In this document: positions 44,281 to 57,310 of the stretch, one piece after another
How positions within the stretch are numbered: the first letter of the stretch is position 1
Layout of the letters: each line of letters starts with the position of its first letter
From: Hydractinia symbiolongicarpus
Lineage: Eukaryota; Cnidaria; Hydrozoa; Anthoathecata; Hydractiniidae
NCBI RefSeq assembly: GCF_029227915.1
Contig: NC_079876.1
Location: 31,405,828-31,469,827 of the forward strand
Reading direction: 5' to 3'
DNA length: 64,000 nucleotides
Translations under genes and position numbers: made by a program
Notes under the pieces: generated by a model
What the model was told of the DNA's origin: nothing
What the model saw: only the letters and a program-made list of their open reading frames with translations
Database searches by the model: none

Positions 44281-47200
44281 GAATTACAAATTTAAAGCAC
44301 GGGTTGCCAATTTAAAGTAAGAATTGAAGATTTAAAGTGCGAATTGAAGATTTAAATTGCGAATTGAAGATTTAAAGTGCGAATTGAAGATTTAAAGTGC
44401 GAATTGAAGATTTAAAGTGCGAATTGAAGGTTTAAAGTGTGTGTTGAAGATTTAAAGTGCGAATTGAAGGTTTAAAGTGCGAATTGAAGATTTAAAGTGC
44501 GAATTGAAGGTTTAAAGTGTGTGTTGAAGATTTAAAGTGTGTGTTGAAGATTTAAAGTGCGAGTTGAAGATTTAAAGTGCGAATTGAAGATTTAAAGTGC
44601 GAATTGAAGGTTTAAAGTGCGAATTGAAGATTTAAAGTGTGTGTTGAAGATTTAAAGTGCGAGTTGAAGATTTAAAGTGCGAATTGAAGATTTAAAGTAC
44701 GAGTTGAAGATTTAAAGTGTGTGTTGAAGATTTATAGTGTGAGTCGAAGATTTAAAGTGTGAGTCGAAGATTTAAAGTGCGAGTTGAAGATTTAAAGTGC
44801 GAGTTTAGGATTTAAAGTGCGAGTTGAAGATTTAAAGTGAGAGTCGAAGATTTAAAGTGCGAGTTGAAGATTTAAAGTGTGTGTTGAAGATTTAAAGTGT
44901 GAGTCGAAGATTTAAAGTGTGAGTCGAAGATTTAAAGTGCGAGTTGAAGATTTAAAGTGCGAATTGAAGGTTTAAAGTGTGTGTTGAAGATTTAAAGTGC
45001 GAATTGAAGATTTAAAGTGCGAGTTGAACATTTAAAGTGTGTGTTGAAGATTTAAAGTGCGAATTAAAGGTTTACAGTGTGTGTTGAAGATTTAAAGTGT
45101 GTGTTGAAGATTTAAAGTGCGAGTTGAAGATTTAAAGTGCGAATTGAAGATTTAAAGTGCGAATTGAAGATTTAAAGTGCGAGTTGAAGATTTAAAGTGT
45201 GTGTTGAAGATTTAAAGTGTGTGTTGAAGATTTAAAGTGAGAGTTGAAGATTTAAAGTGCGAATTGAAGATTTAAAGTGTGTGTTGAAGATTTAAAGTGT
45301 GAGTCGAAGATTTAAAGTGCGAGTTGAAGATTTAAAGTGTGTGTTGAAGATTTAAAGTGTGAATTGAAGATTTAAAGTGTGTGTTGAAGGTTTAAAGTGC
45401 GAATTGAAGATTTAAAGTGCGAATTGAAGATTTAAAGTGCGAATTGAAGATTTAAAGTGCGAGTTGAAGATTTAAAGTGTGTGTTGAAGATTTAAAGTGC
45501 GAGTTGAAGATTTAAAGTGCGAATTGAAGGTTTAAAGTGCGAGTTGAAGATTTAAAGTGTGTGTTGAAGATTTAAAGTGCGAGTTGAAGGTTTAAAGTGC
45601 GAATTGAAGGTTTAAAGTGTGTGTTGAAGATTTAAAGTGAGAGTTGAAGATTTAAAGTGCGAATTGAAGATTTAAAGTGTGTGTTGAAGATTTAAAGTGT
45701 GTGTTGAAGATTTAAAGTGTGTGTTGAAGATTTAAAGTGTGTGTTGAAGATTTAAAGTGAGAGTTGAAGATTTAAAGTGCGAATTGAAGATTTAAAGTGC
45801 GAATTGAAGATTTAAAGTGCGAATTGAAGATTTAAAGTACGAGTTGAAGATTTGAAGTGCGAGTTGAAGATTTAAAGTGTGTGTTGAAGATTTAAAGTGC
45901 GAGTTGAAGATTTAAAGTGCGAATTGAAGGTTTAAAGTGTGTGTTGAAGATTTAAAGTGCGAGTTGAAGATTTAAAGTGCGAATTGAAGATTTAAAGTGT
46001 GAGTTGAAGATTTAAAGTGTGAGTTGAAGATTTAAAGTGCGAGTTGAAGATTTAAAGTGCGAATTGAAGATTTAAAGTGTGAGTTGAAGATTTAAAGTGT
46101 GTGTTGAAGATTTAAAGTGAGAGTTGAAGATTTAAAGTGCGAATTGAAGATTTGAAGTGCGAATTGAAGATTTAAAGTGTGTGTTGAAGATTAAAAGTGC
46201 GAATTGAAGATTTAAAGTGTGTGTTGAAGATTTAAAGTGTGAGTCGAAGATTTAAAGTGCGAATTGAAGGTTTAAAGTGTGTGTTGAAGATTTAAAGTGA
46301 GAGTTGAGGATTTAAAGTGACAATTGAAGATTTAAAGTGCGAATTGAAGATTTAAATTGCGAATTGAAGATTTAAAGTGCGAATTGAAGGTTTAAAGTGT
46401 GTGTTGAAGATTTAAAGTGCGAATTGAAGGTTTAAAGTGTGTGTTGAAGATTTATAGTGCGAGTTGAAGATTTAAAGTGCGAATTGAAGATTTAAAGTGT
46501 GAGTCGAAGATTTAAAGTGCGAGTTGAAGATTTAAAGTGCGAATCGAAGGTTTAAAGTGCGAGTTGAAGATTTAAAGTGTGTGTTGAAGATTTAAAGTGC
46601 GAATTGAAGGTTTAAAGTGCGAATTGAAGATTTAAAGTCCAAGTTGAAGATTTGAAGTGTGTGTTGAAGATTTAAAGTGTGTGTTGAAGATTTAAAGTGC
46701 GAATTAAAGGTTTACAGTGTGTGTTGAAGATTTAAAGTGCGAATTGAAGATTTAAAGTGCGAGTTGAAGATTTAAAGTGTGTGTTGAAGATTTAAAGTGC
46801 GAATTGAAGATTTAAAGTGTGTGTTGAAGATTTAAAGTGCGAGTTGAAGATTTAAAGTGTGTGTTGAAGATTTAAAGTGTGTGTTGAAGATTTAAAGTGC
46901 GAGTTGAAGATTTAAAGTGAGAGTTGAAGATTTAAAGTGCGAATTGAAGATTTAAAGTGTGTGTTGAAGATTTAAAGTGTGAGTCGAAGATTTAAAGTGC
47001 GAGTTGAAGATTTAAAGTGTGTGTTGAAGATTTAAAGTGCGAGTTGAAGGTTTAAAGTGCGAATTGAAGATTTAAAGTGCGAATTGAAGATTTAAAGTGC
47101 GAATTGAAGATTTAAAGTGCGAGTTGAAGATTTAAAGTGTGTGTTGAAGATTTAAAGTGCGAGTTGAAGATTTAAAGTGCGAATTGAAGGTTTAAAGTGC

Positions 47201-50200
47201 GAATTGAAGATTTAAAGTGTGAGTCGAAGATTTAAAGTGCGAGTTGAAGATTTAAAGTGTGTGTTGAAGATTTAAAGTGCGAATTAAAGGTTTACAGTGT
47301 GTGTTGAAGATTTAAAGTGCGAATTGAAGATTTAAAGTGCGAGTTGAAGATTTAAAGTGTGTGTTGAAGATTTAAAGTGCGAATTGAAGATTTAAAGTGT
47401 GTGTTGAAGATTTAAAGTGCGAGTTGAAGATTTAAAGTGTGTGTTGAAGATTTAAAGTGTGTGTTGAAGATTTAAAGTGCGAGTTGAAGATTTAAAGTGA
47501 GAGTTGAAGATTTAAAGTGCGAATTGAAGATTTAAAGTGTGTGTTGAAGATTTAAAGTGTGAGTCGAAGATTTAAAGTGCGAGTTGAAGATTTAAAGTGC
47601 GAGTTGAAGATTTAAAGTGTGTGTTGAAGATTTAAAGTGCGAGTTGAAGATTTAAAGTGCGAATTGAAGGTTTAAAGTGCGAATAGAAGATTTAAAGTGT
47701 GAGTCGAAGATTTAAAGTGCGAGTTGAAGATTTAAAGTGTGTGTTGAAGATTTAAAGTGCGAGTTGAAGATTTAAAGTGCGAATTGAAGGTTTAAAGTGC
47801 GAATTGAAGATTTAAAGTGTGAGTCGAAGATTTAAAGTGCGAGTTGAAGATTTAAAGTGTGTGTTGAAGATTTAAAGTGTGAGTCGAAGATTTAAAGTGT
47901 GAGTCGAAGATTTGAAGTGCGAGTTAAAGATTTAAAGTGCGAATTGAAGGTTTAAAGTGCGAGTTGAAGATTTAAAGTGCGAATTGAAGATTTAAAGTGC
48001 GAGTTGAAGGTTTAAAGTGTGTGTTGAAGATTTAAAGTGTGTGTTGAAGATTTAAAGTGTGTGTTGAAGATTTAAAGTGTGTGTTGAAGATTTAAAGTGC
48101 GAATTGAAGATTTAAAGTGCGAATTGAAGATTTAAAGTGCGAATTGAACATTTAAAGTGTGTGTTGAAGATTTAAAGTGCGAATTAAAGGTTTACAGTGT
48201 GTGTTGAAGATTTAAAGTGTGTGTTGAAGATTTAAAGTGCGAGTTGAAGATTTAAAGTGTGTGTTGAAGATTTAAAGTGTGTGTTGAAGATTTAAAGTGC
48301 GAGTTGAAGATTTAAAGTGCGAGTTGAAGATTTGAAGTGCGAGTTGAAGATTTAAAGTGCGAATTGAAGATTTAAAGTGCGAATTGAAGATTTAAAGTGT
48401 GTGTTGAAGATTTAAAGTGTGTGTTGAAGATTTAAAGTGCGAGTTGAAGATTTAAAGTGTGTGTTGAAGATTTAAAGTGTGTGTTGAAGATTTAAAGTGC
48501 GAGTTGAAGATTTAAAGTGCGAGTTGAAGATTTGAAGTGCGAGTTGAAGATTTAAAGTGCGAATTGAAGATTTAAAGTGCGAGTTGAAGATTTAAAGTGT
48601 GTGTTGAAGATTTAAAGTGTGTGTTGAAGATTTAAAGTGAGAGTTGAAGATTTAAAGTGCGAATTGAAGATTTAAAGTGTGTGTTGAAGATTTAAAGTGT
48701 GAGTCGAAGATTTAAAGTGCGAGTTGAAGATTTAAAGTGTGTGTTGAAGATTTAAAGTGCGAGTTGAAGGTTTAAAGTGCGAATTGAAGGTTTAAAGTGT
48801 GTGTTGAAGATTTAAAGTGCGAGTTGAAGATTTAAATTGCGAATTGAAGATTTAAAGTGCGAATTGAAGATTTAAAGTGCGAGTTGAAGATATAAAGTGC
48901 GAGTTGAAGGTTTAAAGTGTGTGTTGAAGATTTAAAGTGCGAGTTGAAGATTTAAAGTGCGAATTGAAGGTTTAAAGTGTGTGTTGAAGATTTAAAGTGC
49001 GAATTGAAGATTTAAAGTGCGAGTTGAACATTTAAAGTGTGTGTTGAAGATTTAAAGTGCGAATTAAAGGTTTACAGTGTGTGTTGAAGATTTAAAGTGT
49101 GTGTTGAAGATTTAAAGTGCGAGTTGAAGATTTAAAGTGCGAGTTGAAGGTTTAAAGTGCGAATTGAAGATTTAAAGTGCGAATTGAAGATTTAAAGTGC
49201 GAGTTGAAGATTTAAAGTGTGTGTTGAAGATTTAAAGTGTGTGTTGAAGATTTAAAGTGAGAGTTGAAGATTTAAAGTGCGAATTGAAGATTTAAAGTGT
49301 GTGTTGAAGATTTAAAGTGTGAGTCGAAGATTTAAAGTGCGAGTTGAAGATTTAAAGTGTGTGTTGAAGATTTAAAGTGCGAGTTGAAGGTTTAAAGTGC
49401 GAATTGAAGATTTAAAGTGCGAATTGAAGATTTAAAGTGCGAATTGAAGATTTAAAGTGCGAGTTGAAGATTTAAAGTGTGTGTTGAAGATTTAAAGTGC
49501 GAGTTGAAGGTTTAAAGTGCGAATTGAAGGTTTAAAGTGTGTGTTGAAGATTTAAAGTGCGAGTTGAAGATTTAAATTGCGAATTGAAGATTTAAAGTGC
49601 GAATTGAAGATTTAAAGTGCGAGTTGAAGATATAAAGTGCGAATTGAAGGTTTAAAGTGCGAATTGAAGATTTAAAGTGTGAGTCGAAGATTTAAAGTGC
49701 GAGTTGAAGATTTAAAGTGCGAATTGAAGATTTAAAGTGTGTGTTGAAGATTTAAAGTGCGAATTAAAGGTTTACAGTGTGTGTTGAAGATTTAAAGTGC
49801 GAATTGAAGATTTAAAGTGCGAGTTGAAGATTTAAAGTGTGTGTTGAAGATTTAAAGTGCGAATTGAAGGTTTAAAGTGTGTGTTGAAGATTTAAAGTGC
49901 GAGTTGAAGATTTAAAGTGCGAATTGAAGATTTGAAGTGCGAATTGAAGATTTAAAGTGTGTGTTGAAGATTTAAAGTGCGAATTGAAGATTTAAAGTGT
50001 GTGTTGAAGATTTAAAGTGTGAGTCGAAGATTTAAAGTGCGAATTGAAGGTTTAAAGTGTGTGTTGAAGATTTAAAGTGAGAGTTGAAGATTTAAAGTGA
50101 GAATTGAAGATTTAAAGTGCGAATTGAAGATTTAAATTGCGAATTGAAGATTTAAAGTGCGAATTGAAGGTTTAAAGTGTGTGTTGAAGATTTAAAGTGC

Positions 50201-53200
50201 GAATTGAAGGTTTAAAGTGTGTGTTGAAGATTTATAGTGCGAGTTGAAGATTTAAAGTGCGAATTGAAGATTTAAAGTGTGAGTCGAAGATTTAAAGTGC
50301 GAGTTGAAGATTTAAAGTGCGAATTGAAGGTTTAAAGTGCGAATTGAAGGTTTAAAGTGCGAATTGAAGATTTAAAGTGTGAGTCGAAGATTTAAAGTGC
50401 GAGTTGAAGATTTAAAGTGTGTGTTGAAGATTTAAAGTGCGAATTAAAGGTTTACAGTGTGTGTTGAAGATTTAAAGTGCGAATTGAAGATTTAAAGTGC
50501 GAGTTGAAGATTTAAAGTGTGTGTTGAAGATTTAAAGTGCGAATTAAAGGTTTACAGTGTGTGTTGAAGATTTAAAGTGTGTGTTGAAGATTTAAAGTGC
50601 GAGTTGAAGATTTAAAGTGCGAATTCAAGATTTAAAGTGCGAGTTGAAGATTTAAAGTGTGTGTTGAAGATTTAAAGTGTGTGTTGAAGATTTAAAGTGA
50701 GAGTTGAAGATTTAAAGTGCGAATTGAAGATTTAAAGTGCGAGTTGAAGATTTAAAGTGCGAATTGAAGATTTAAAGTGCGAGTTGAAGATTTAAAGTGT
50801 GTGTTGAAGATTTAAAGTGTGTGTTGAAGATTTAAAGTGAGAGTTGAAGATTTAAAGTGCGAATTGAAGATTTAAAGTGTGTGTTGAAGATTTAAAGTGT
50901 GAGTCGAAGATTTAAAGTGCGAGTTGAAGATTTAAAGTGTGTGTTGAAGATTTAAAGTGTGTGTTGAAGATTTAAAGTGCGAATTAAAGGTTTACAGTGT
51001 GTGTTGAAGATTTAAAGTGCGAATTGAAGATTTAAAGTGTGTGTTGAAGATTTAAAGTGTGAGTCGAAGATTTAAAGTGCGAGTTGAAGATTTAAAGTGT
51101 GTGTTGAAGATTTAAAGTGCGAGTTGAAGATTTAAAGTGTGTGTTGAAGATTTAAAGTGCGAGTTGAAGGTTTAAAGTGCGAATTGAAGGTTTAAAGTGT
51201 GAGTTGAAGATATAAAGTGTGTGTTGAAGATTTAAAGTGTGTGTTGAAGATTTAAAGTGCGAATTGAAGATTTAAAGTGCGAATTGAAGATTTAAAGTGT
51301 GTGTTGAAGATTTAAAGTGCGAGTTGAAGATTTAAAGTGTGTGTTGAAGATTTAAAGTGCGAATTGAAGGTTTAAAGTGCGAATTGAAGGTTTAAAGTGT
51401 GAGTTGAAGATATAAAGTGTGTGTTGAAGATTTAAAGTGTGTGTTGAAGATTTAAAGTGCGAATTGAAGATTTAAAGTGCGAGTTGAAGATATAAAGTGC
51501 GAGTTGAAGGTTTAAAGTGCGAATTGAAGGTTTAAAGTGCGAGTTGAAGATTTAAAGTACGAGTTGAAGATTTAAAGTGCGAATTGAAGATTTAAAGTGC
51601 GAGTTGAAGATTTAAAGTGTGTGTTGAAGATTTAAAGTGTGTGTTGAAGATTTAAAGTGAGAGTTGAAGATTTAAAGTGCGAATTGAAGATTTAAAGTGC
51701 GAATTGAAGATTTAAAGTGCGAATTGAAGATTTAAAGTACGAGTTGAAGATTTGAAGTGCGAGTTGAAAATTTAAAGTGTGTGTTGAAGATTTAAAGTGC
51801 GAGTTGAAGATTTAAAGTGCGAATTGAAGGTTTAAAGTGTGTGTTGAAGATTTAAAGTGCGAGTTGAAGATTTAAAGTGCGAATTGAAGATTTGAAGTGC
51901 GAATTGAAGATTTGAAGTGCGAATTGAAGATTTAAAGTGTGTGTTGAAGATTTAAAGTGCGAGTTGAAGATTTAAAGTGCGAATTGAAGATTTAAAGTGT
52001 GAGTCGAAGATTTAAAGTGCGAATTGAAGGTTTAAAGTGTGTGTTGAAGATTTAAAGTGAGAGTTGAAGATTTAAAGTGTGTGTTGAAGATTTAAAGTGC
52101 GAATTGAAGATTTAAAGTGTGTGTTGAAGATTTAAAGTGTGAGTCGAAGATTTAAAGTGCGAATTGAAGGTTTAAAGTGTGTGTTGAAGATTTAAAGTGA
52201 GAGTTGAAGATTTAAAGTGCGAATTGAAGATTTAAAGTGTGTGTTGAAGATTTAAAGTGTGAGTCGAAGATTTAAAGTGCGAGTTGAAGATTTAAAGTGT
52301 GTGTTGAAGATTTAAAGTGCGAGTTGAAGGTTTAAAGTGCAAATTGAAGATTTAAAGTGCGAGTTGAAGATTTAAATTGCGAATTGAAGATTTAAAGTGC
52401 GAATTGAAGATTTAAAGTGCGAGTTGAAGATTTAAAGTGTGTGTTGAAGATTTAAAGTGTGTGTTGAAGATTTAAAGTGAGAGTTGAAGATTTAAAGTGC
52501 GAATTGAAGATTTAAAGTGCGAATTGAAGATTTAAAGTGCGAATTGAAGATTTAAAGTACCAGTTGAAGATTTGAAGTGCGAGTGGTAGATTTAAAGTGT
52601 GTGTTGAAGATTTAAAGTGCGAGTTGAAGATTTAAAGTGCGAATTGAAGGTTTAAAGTGTGTGTTGAAGATTTAAAGTGCGAGTTGAAGATTTAAAGTGC
52701 GAATTGAAGATTTGAAGTGCGAGTTGAAGATTTAAAGTGTGTGTTGAAGATTTAAAGTGCGAATTGAAGATTTAAAGTGTGTGTTGAAGATTTAAAGTGT
52801 GAGTCGAAGATTTAAAGTGCGAATTGAAGGTTTAAAGTGTGTGTTGAAGATTTAAAGTGCGAGTTGAAGATTTAAAGTGCGAGTTGAAGATTTAAAGTGT
52901 GTGTTGAAGATTTAAAGTGAGAGTTGAAGATTTAAAGTGCGAATTGAAGATTTAAAGTGCGAATTGAAGATTTAAAGTGTGAGTTGAAGACTTAAAGTGC
53001 GAATTGAAGATTTAAAGTGCGAATTGAAGATTTAAAGTGTGAGTTGAAGACTTAAAGTGCGAATTGAAGATTTAAAGTGCGAATTGAAGATTTAAAGTGT
53101 GTGTTGAAAACTTAAAGTGCGAGTTGAAGATTTAAAGTGTGTGTTGAAGATTTAAAGTGCGAGTTGAAGATTTAAAGTGTGTGTTGAAGATTTAAAGTGT

Positions 53201-53474
53201 GTGTTGAAGATTTAAAGTGAGAGTTGAAGATTTAAAGTGCGAATTGAAGATTTAAAGTGCGAATTGAAGATTTAAAGTGTGAGTTGAAGACTTAAAGTGC
53301 GAATTGAAGATTTAAAGTGCGAATTGAAGATTTAAAGTGCGAGTTGAAGATTTAAAGTGTGTGTTGAAAACTTAAAGTGCGAGTTGAAAACTTAAAGTGC
53401 GAGTTGAAGATTTAAAGTGCGAATTGAAGATTTAAAGTACGAGTTGAAGATTTGAATTACAAGTTTAAGATTTA
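44281..53474. repeat. 9.2-kb minisatellite of 20-bp units
   Basis: About 460 tandem units of the type GAATTGAAGATTTAAAGTGC. The phase is exact from end to end: every unit starts at a position 20n after 44281, so there is no net insertion or deletion. Variation is limited to a few positions and is linked across unit borders. A final C precedes GAATTG or GAGTTG, a final T precedes GTGTTG or GAGTCG, and a final A precedes GAGTTG. A rarer unit, GAATTAAAGGTTTACAGTGT, recurs at about 45061, 46701, 47281, 48181, 49061, 49761, 50441, 50541 and 50981. Blocks of several units recur in order, indicating higher-order repeats. The plus strand is purine-rich with almost no C. All frames contain stops, so it is non-coding. 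Confidence 0.97.
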
Positions 53475-55010
53475 GTTATCATTAGTTATCACACGGATAT
53501 TCTGAAGTATATTCAAGCCTTAAGATCAATTGTCAGTTATGAAGTCTGGAAACAATTTTTTTTAAGCAAAGGGTTTTAACACTGATATACCCTTTTTTAT
53601 AGGAACACTCATTTTGAGGAAAGCCTTCAAATGTTTTTAACTTTTCTAATTCGAAAGGAGTATTCTTAACTGTTCTTAACATGTTCCAAATGTTGGACCT
53701 CTAAAGAAAATGAGTATATCGCCCCTGTCAAAACTTTTGCCTTAATTAAATTGGTAAGGTTGTTAATTTAAGAAAAGTGATCATTGGATGCATGTGAAGC
53801 CGAAAGACTGCTAAGCAATCTCCTTAACTTTTGGCCAAATTTGAGGTTGCTTCTTGTTTTTGGCTAGAGTGTTTTGGTAATGTGTTTCCTTATGGTTAAA
53901 GACATTGCTGGCTATCTCGATACTACAATCTAGGAGTTATCGTCAAGCTTTGTCACGGTTTTGCCAATACAAACAAAGAGCTACCACCATAAAAAATAGT
54001 TTGAGAGTGAATGCTTTGAAATAAAACAATGTAAAGCTAAGCGTTTAAAAATATAAACAACAGTATCCATCGCATTGCTTTCTTGCCATGTGCAAGTGAA
54101 GAACGAGGACTCAGTTAAGTTGGTACTAGCCGCACAAATTGGAAAGCAAGACAACATTTTTAATTATTCATAGAAAGCAGCCTGTTAAGTAGCTAGCCGC
54201 TTTGAAATCAGGCGACAAACCCTGGGGATGGAAGTTGGGTAAACACAGCTTTTTTGGAAACAGTGAGATGGCCCATACTTTGCATATACTTATCTTTCAC
54301 TTCGTTTTTACTTGCAAACATAAAATCGTAGTATGAATGAAAATTCCATCTGTCCGTTGTGTCTGGTTTGATTTTTTAAGAATAGCATTATTGACATAGG
54401 TATACTTTAAAAAAACATTTTAAGATAATTCCTCGCACAAACCTAAGAATATTAAATTAAGGGAACTTAATTGTGCCAATGTGGATATAGTTTTACCAGT
54501 TTTGTCTAACTCATTGTAAGATTATACTTACGTAAAGCTTTGTTTTTAACAATACCATTTTTCGGTCTGACTCGTAGTCAGTTAGTCTCACTCGAAGTCG
54601 CTCGTAGTCACATTTGGATTAATGTACAACACAAAACATCTCTCAGTTCTCACTATGGCTTTAAATTAATCCTGGGAAGAGACCTCTTTGTTATCAAAAA
54701 ACTTTAACGATCATTGCCCCATGATGTCTGCTTTAAAGAAAATTACGCACATAATTTTCGGACAAGCGTTTTGTATGAAATCAAAACCGTCTGAAATTTT
54801 GGTAATTAATATACACGGTTAGCAGCTAGTTGCGTGTAATAAATGAATACACATTTTGTAAATGCTGAGGTTATTTTACTGGAAAAAGGTTTGTTAATAA
54901 ATTTTTGAATTTTGAGAATAAAAACATGATTTTGATACAACAAATAGACTTCATATTCGTCCATTTGATTCTTAACAGAGTGGTGTTCTATATAGAAACA
55001 CAAGATACAA
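53475..55010. other. Non-coding flank of the minisatellite
   Basis: No recognised gene. Short repeats of CTCGTAGTCA / CTCGAAGTCG lie at about 54565-54612. The minus frame 54806-55114 (102 residues) runs into the sequence shared with copy 1, where it is not open, and shows no domain. Confidence 0.45.
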
Positions 55011-57310
55011 ACCTTACCAGTTCTATTTTCAATCACTTCTCCTCTGTACTTTTGTGATACTTCTCTCTTTTGAAACGATTTTGAAACGATTGTGACAAGA
55101 AATAGTTTGCACAATTATATAATCTACCTAATTAATATTTTAACAATATATACTATTCCTTTGATAATAGCTAATTATTTCTATTCTAATATATTGAACT
55201 ACAAGCTCTTCCGGAAAACAAAAGCATTCCGTTGTGTTTTTAAATTTCGAACCACATTTGTTATTCTTATTCACGGCATAGAAAAAAAAATGGAATCACA
55301 AAATTGCATTTTGAAAGAGATTGTAACCATACGGCTTACAGCGTTTAAACTTTATCCGGCCATCTTGTTGGTTTTAAAATTTCCTAGGTGTGACTCACAA
55401 AATATATTCTTTTTTAATTCAATATCAAAATATGGTTCACAAAAGCTGCTCTGTTATTATGGAAACGAAATGTTTCAATGGGACACTTGGCGCCAAACGG
55501 GAATACTTTAACAATTTTTTTTTTCATCTTCATATCAAAAAACGCTACAGGCACTGGGTTAGAGGTTGCAATAAATCGAGCCATATGAACCAAATCGTTG
55601 TGTTGACAGTTTTTGCTTAAATTAGTATTTATATAAAATTTGATCATTGTGATAAAGGAATCGTGGAAGAGCCGAAAGATTTTTAAGGTATCAACCTCGT
55701 TCTCAGGGTTTTGTGTCTCTTACTCGCGCTTATTGGTTGATAGTTATGACGAAAGAGCAATTTGGTAGAATTAGCATACAATTTTGTGGTTTTGAATTAG
55801 CGTTAAGCTTCGGGGACACGGAAACAAATTTTCATGCGATTGAATCAAAAATACGATTTGCTGCAAACACATGAAAATGTTTCGTGTGTCTCCTCGTTAA
55901 ATTACTTAAATTTGCAACTTTTATTTCTAAAGAAACAGCAACAAAATTTTCATGTTTCGAAAGAATAACCTGATAAAATTTTTTTAACAAAATTATGAAT
56001 TTGAACCAAATGATAGGCCAATAGGCAAACTTTTTTTAAAAATAGATTCTCTTAAGAAATACTTACATACTATAAAAATTAACAAATGGACCAAACATAA
56101 TTTTATATCACACTGTTACTTGAATGAATAGGACCTCAAACTGTTATTAAAGCCTTCAGATCTTTTATGCAAAATATGGAACTTGCTTTGGAAATTGGAA
56201 CGTCCATTAAAGAAAATAGAGAATTAATGTTAGCATTAGAAATTGTTTTAAAAATTAAATAAAGTCTAGTTCTCACTTATCGTATTAAGGCTTACATTAA
56301 GACGATTGACAGTCTTAAGGTTTAAGACAGAAAATTCGAATTTTGTGATTCACACTCTTAACGTACAAGTTTACTTAGTAGGTATATATGTTCAAATCAT
56401 CGTCGTTCCAAATTTGGCATGGTAGCAGAGAAACCAATTACAACTAAGTACTCGACCTAATCATTTTTAGCAGCTAGGAGGGTCAAAATAATATTCCTTT
56501 AATCATAAATTAGAAAAATCAACCAGTAGTTATACATGAGGAATGATTGATTTTCAAATCAAGTGCATTACATTTTTACCCTTCAATAAAACCGTCATCT
56601 TGAAGAACTCGCTCAGCACAACCTTTACAACGCGGGAAACTCTATAAACTGGATATCACTTAATATGTGAAGCCACGGGCACAGATAAAATAAAGATTAA
56701 GAAGAGTTTTCATCATTGGTGAAATATTTTTGTATTTGTACGTTTGTCTCTTTATTTTATTCATTTTCTCATTTTTTTGTTTTATATTTTTTTTATGTAA
56801 GAAACGTGGCGAGCAACCTAGTTTCCAGAACATCTTGTATCTTTCCGGACGTTGGAATATGTTCGTAGCGCCGTCTCAATACACGATGAAAGATGTGGAT
56901 GAGGTTGCCTAGCGAGAGGTCGGGTTACAAAAGTCTCTTCTTGTCCGCGCTATAATTTTATAGTAGTTATAGTTTCCTAATGGGTTTTTTAAATAAATAT
57001 TTTGTTCTCAAAAAAGGGAACAATTTTTTGGCCTAAAATGCTTTTATATGTGTTCTTGAAAATATGATTTTTTTAAATCACACGTACGGAGTAGTGTGTC
57101 TTGTTGGTATGCTCTTTTGTCGCAGTGGCGGCGATGTTCAGGACATTTTTATCACACTGGATTCGAGTTGCTTAAAATTGCGTATTTCACTGGATTCAAA
57201 ATTTTCTACTATTTCTTAGCGCTGGCTTCTTAGCGTAAACAGATAGCTCAGATCATGTCTTCAAATTGTGAAAATTAGTTTAAAGTTAGTTAACTAAAAA
57301 ATTATTTAAT
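55011..57310. other. Duplicated non-coding sequence with MITE remnants
   Basis: Collinear with about 30960-34060 of copy 1. Near 55688 is a MITE-like end, CAACCTCGTTCTCAGGG. At about 56811-56912, GCAACCTAGTTTCCAG and GATGAGGTTGCC form worn inverted ends of the same family around about 100 bp. The empty TTAA site of the 32886-33936 insertion is at 57172-57175. No gene seen. Confidence 0.5.

Noticed and set aside
44281-53474. CRISPR-like array
   Set aside because: Units are directly adjacent, without unique spacers, and the setting is eukaryotic. This is a minisatellite.
44281-53474. Repeat protein encoded by the 20-bp array
   Set aside because: Unit length is not a multiple of three and TAA/TGA recur in every frame (TTTAAAG, TTGAAG), so no long frame exists.
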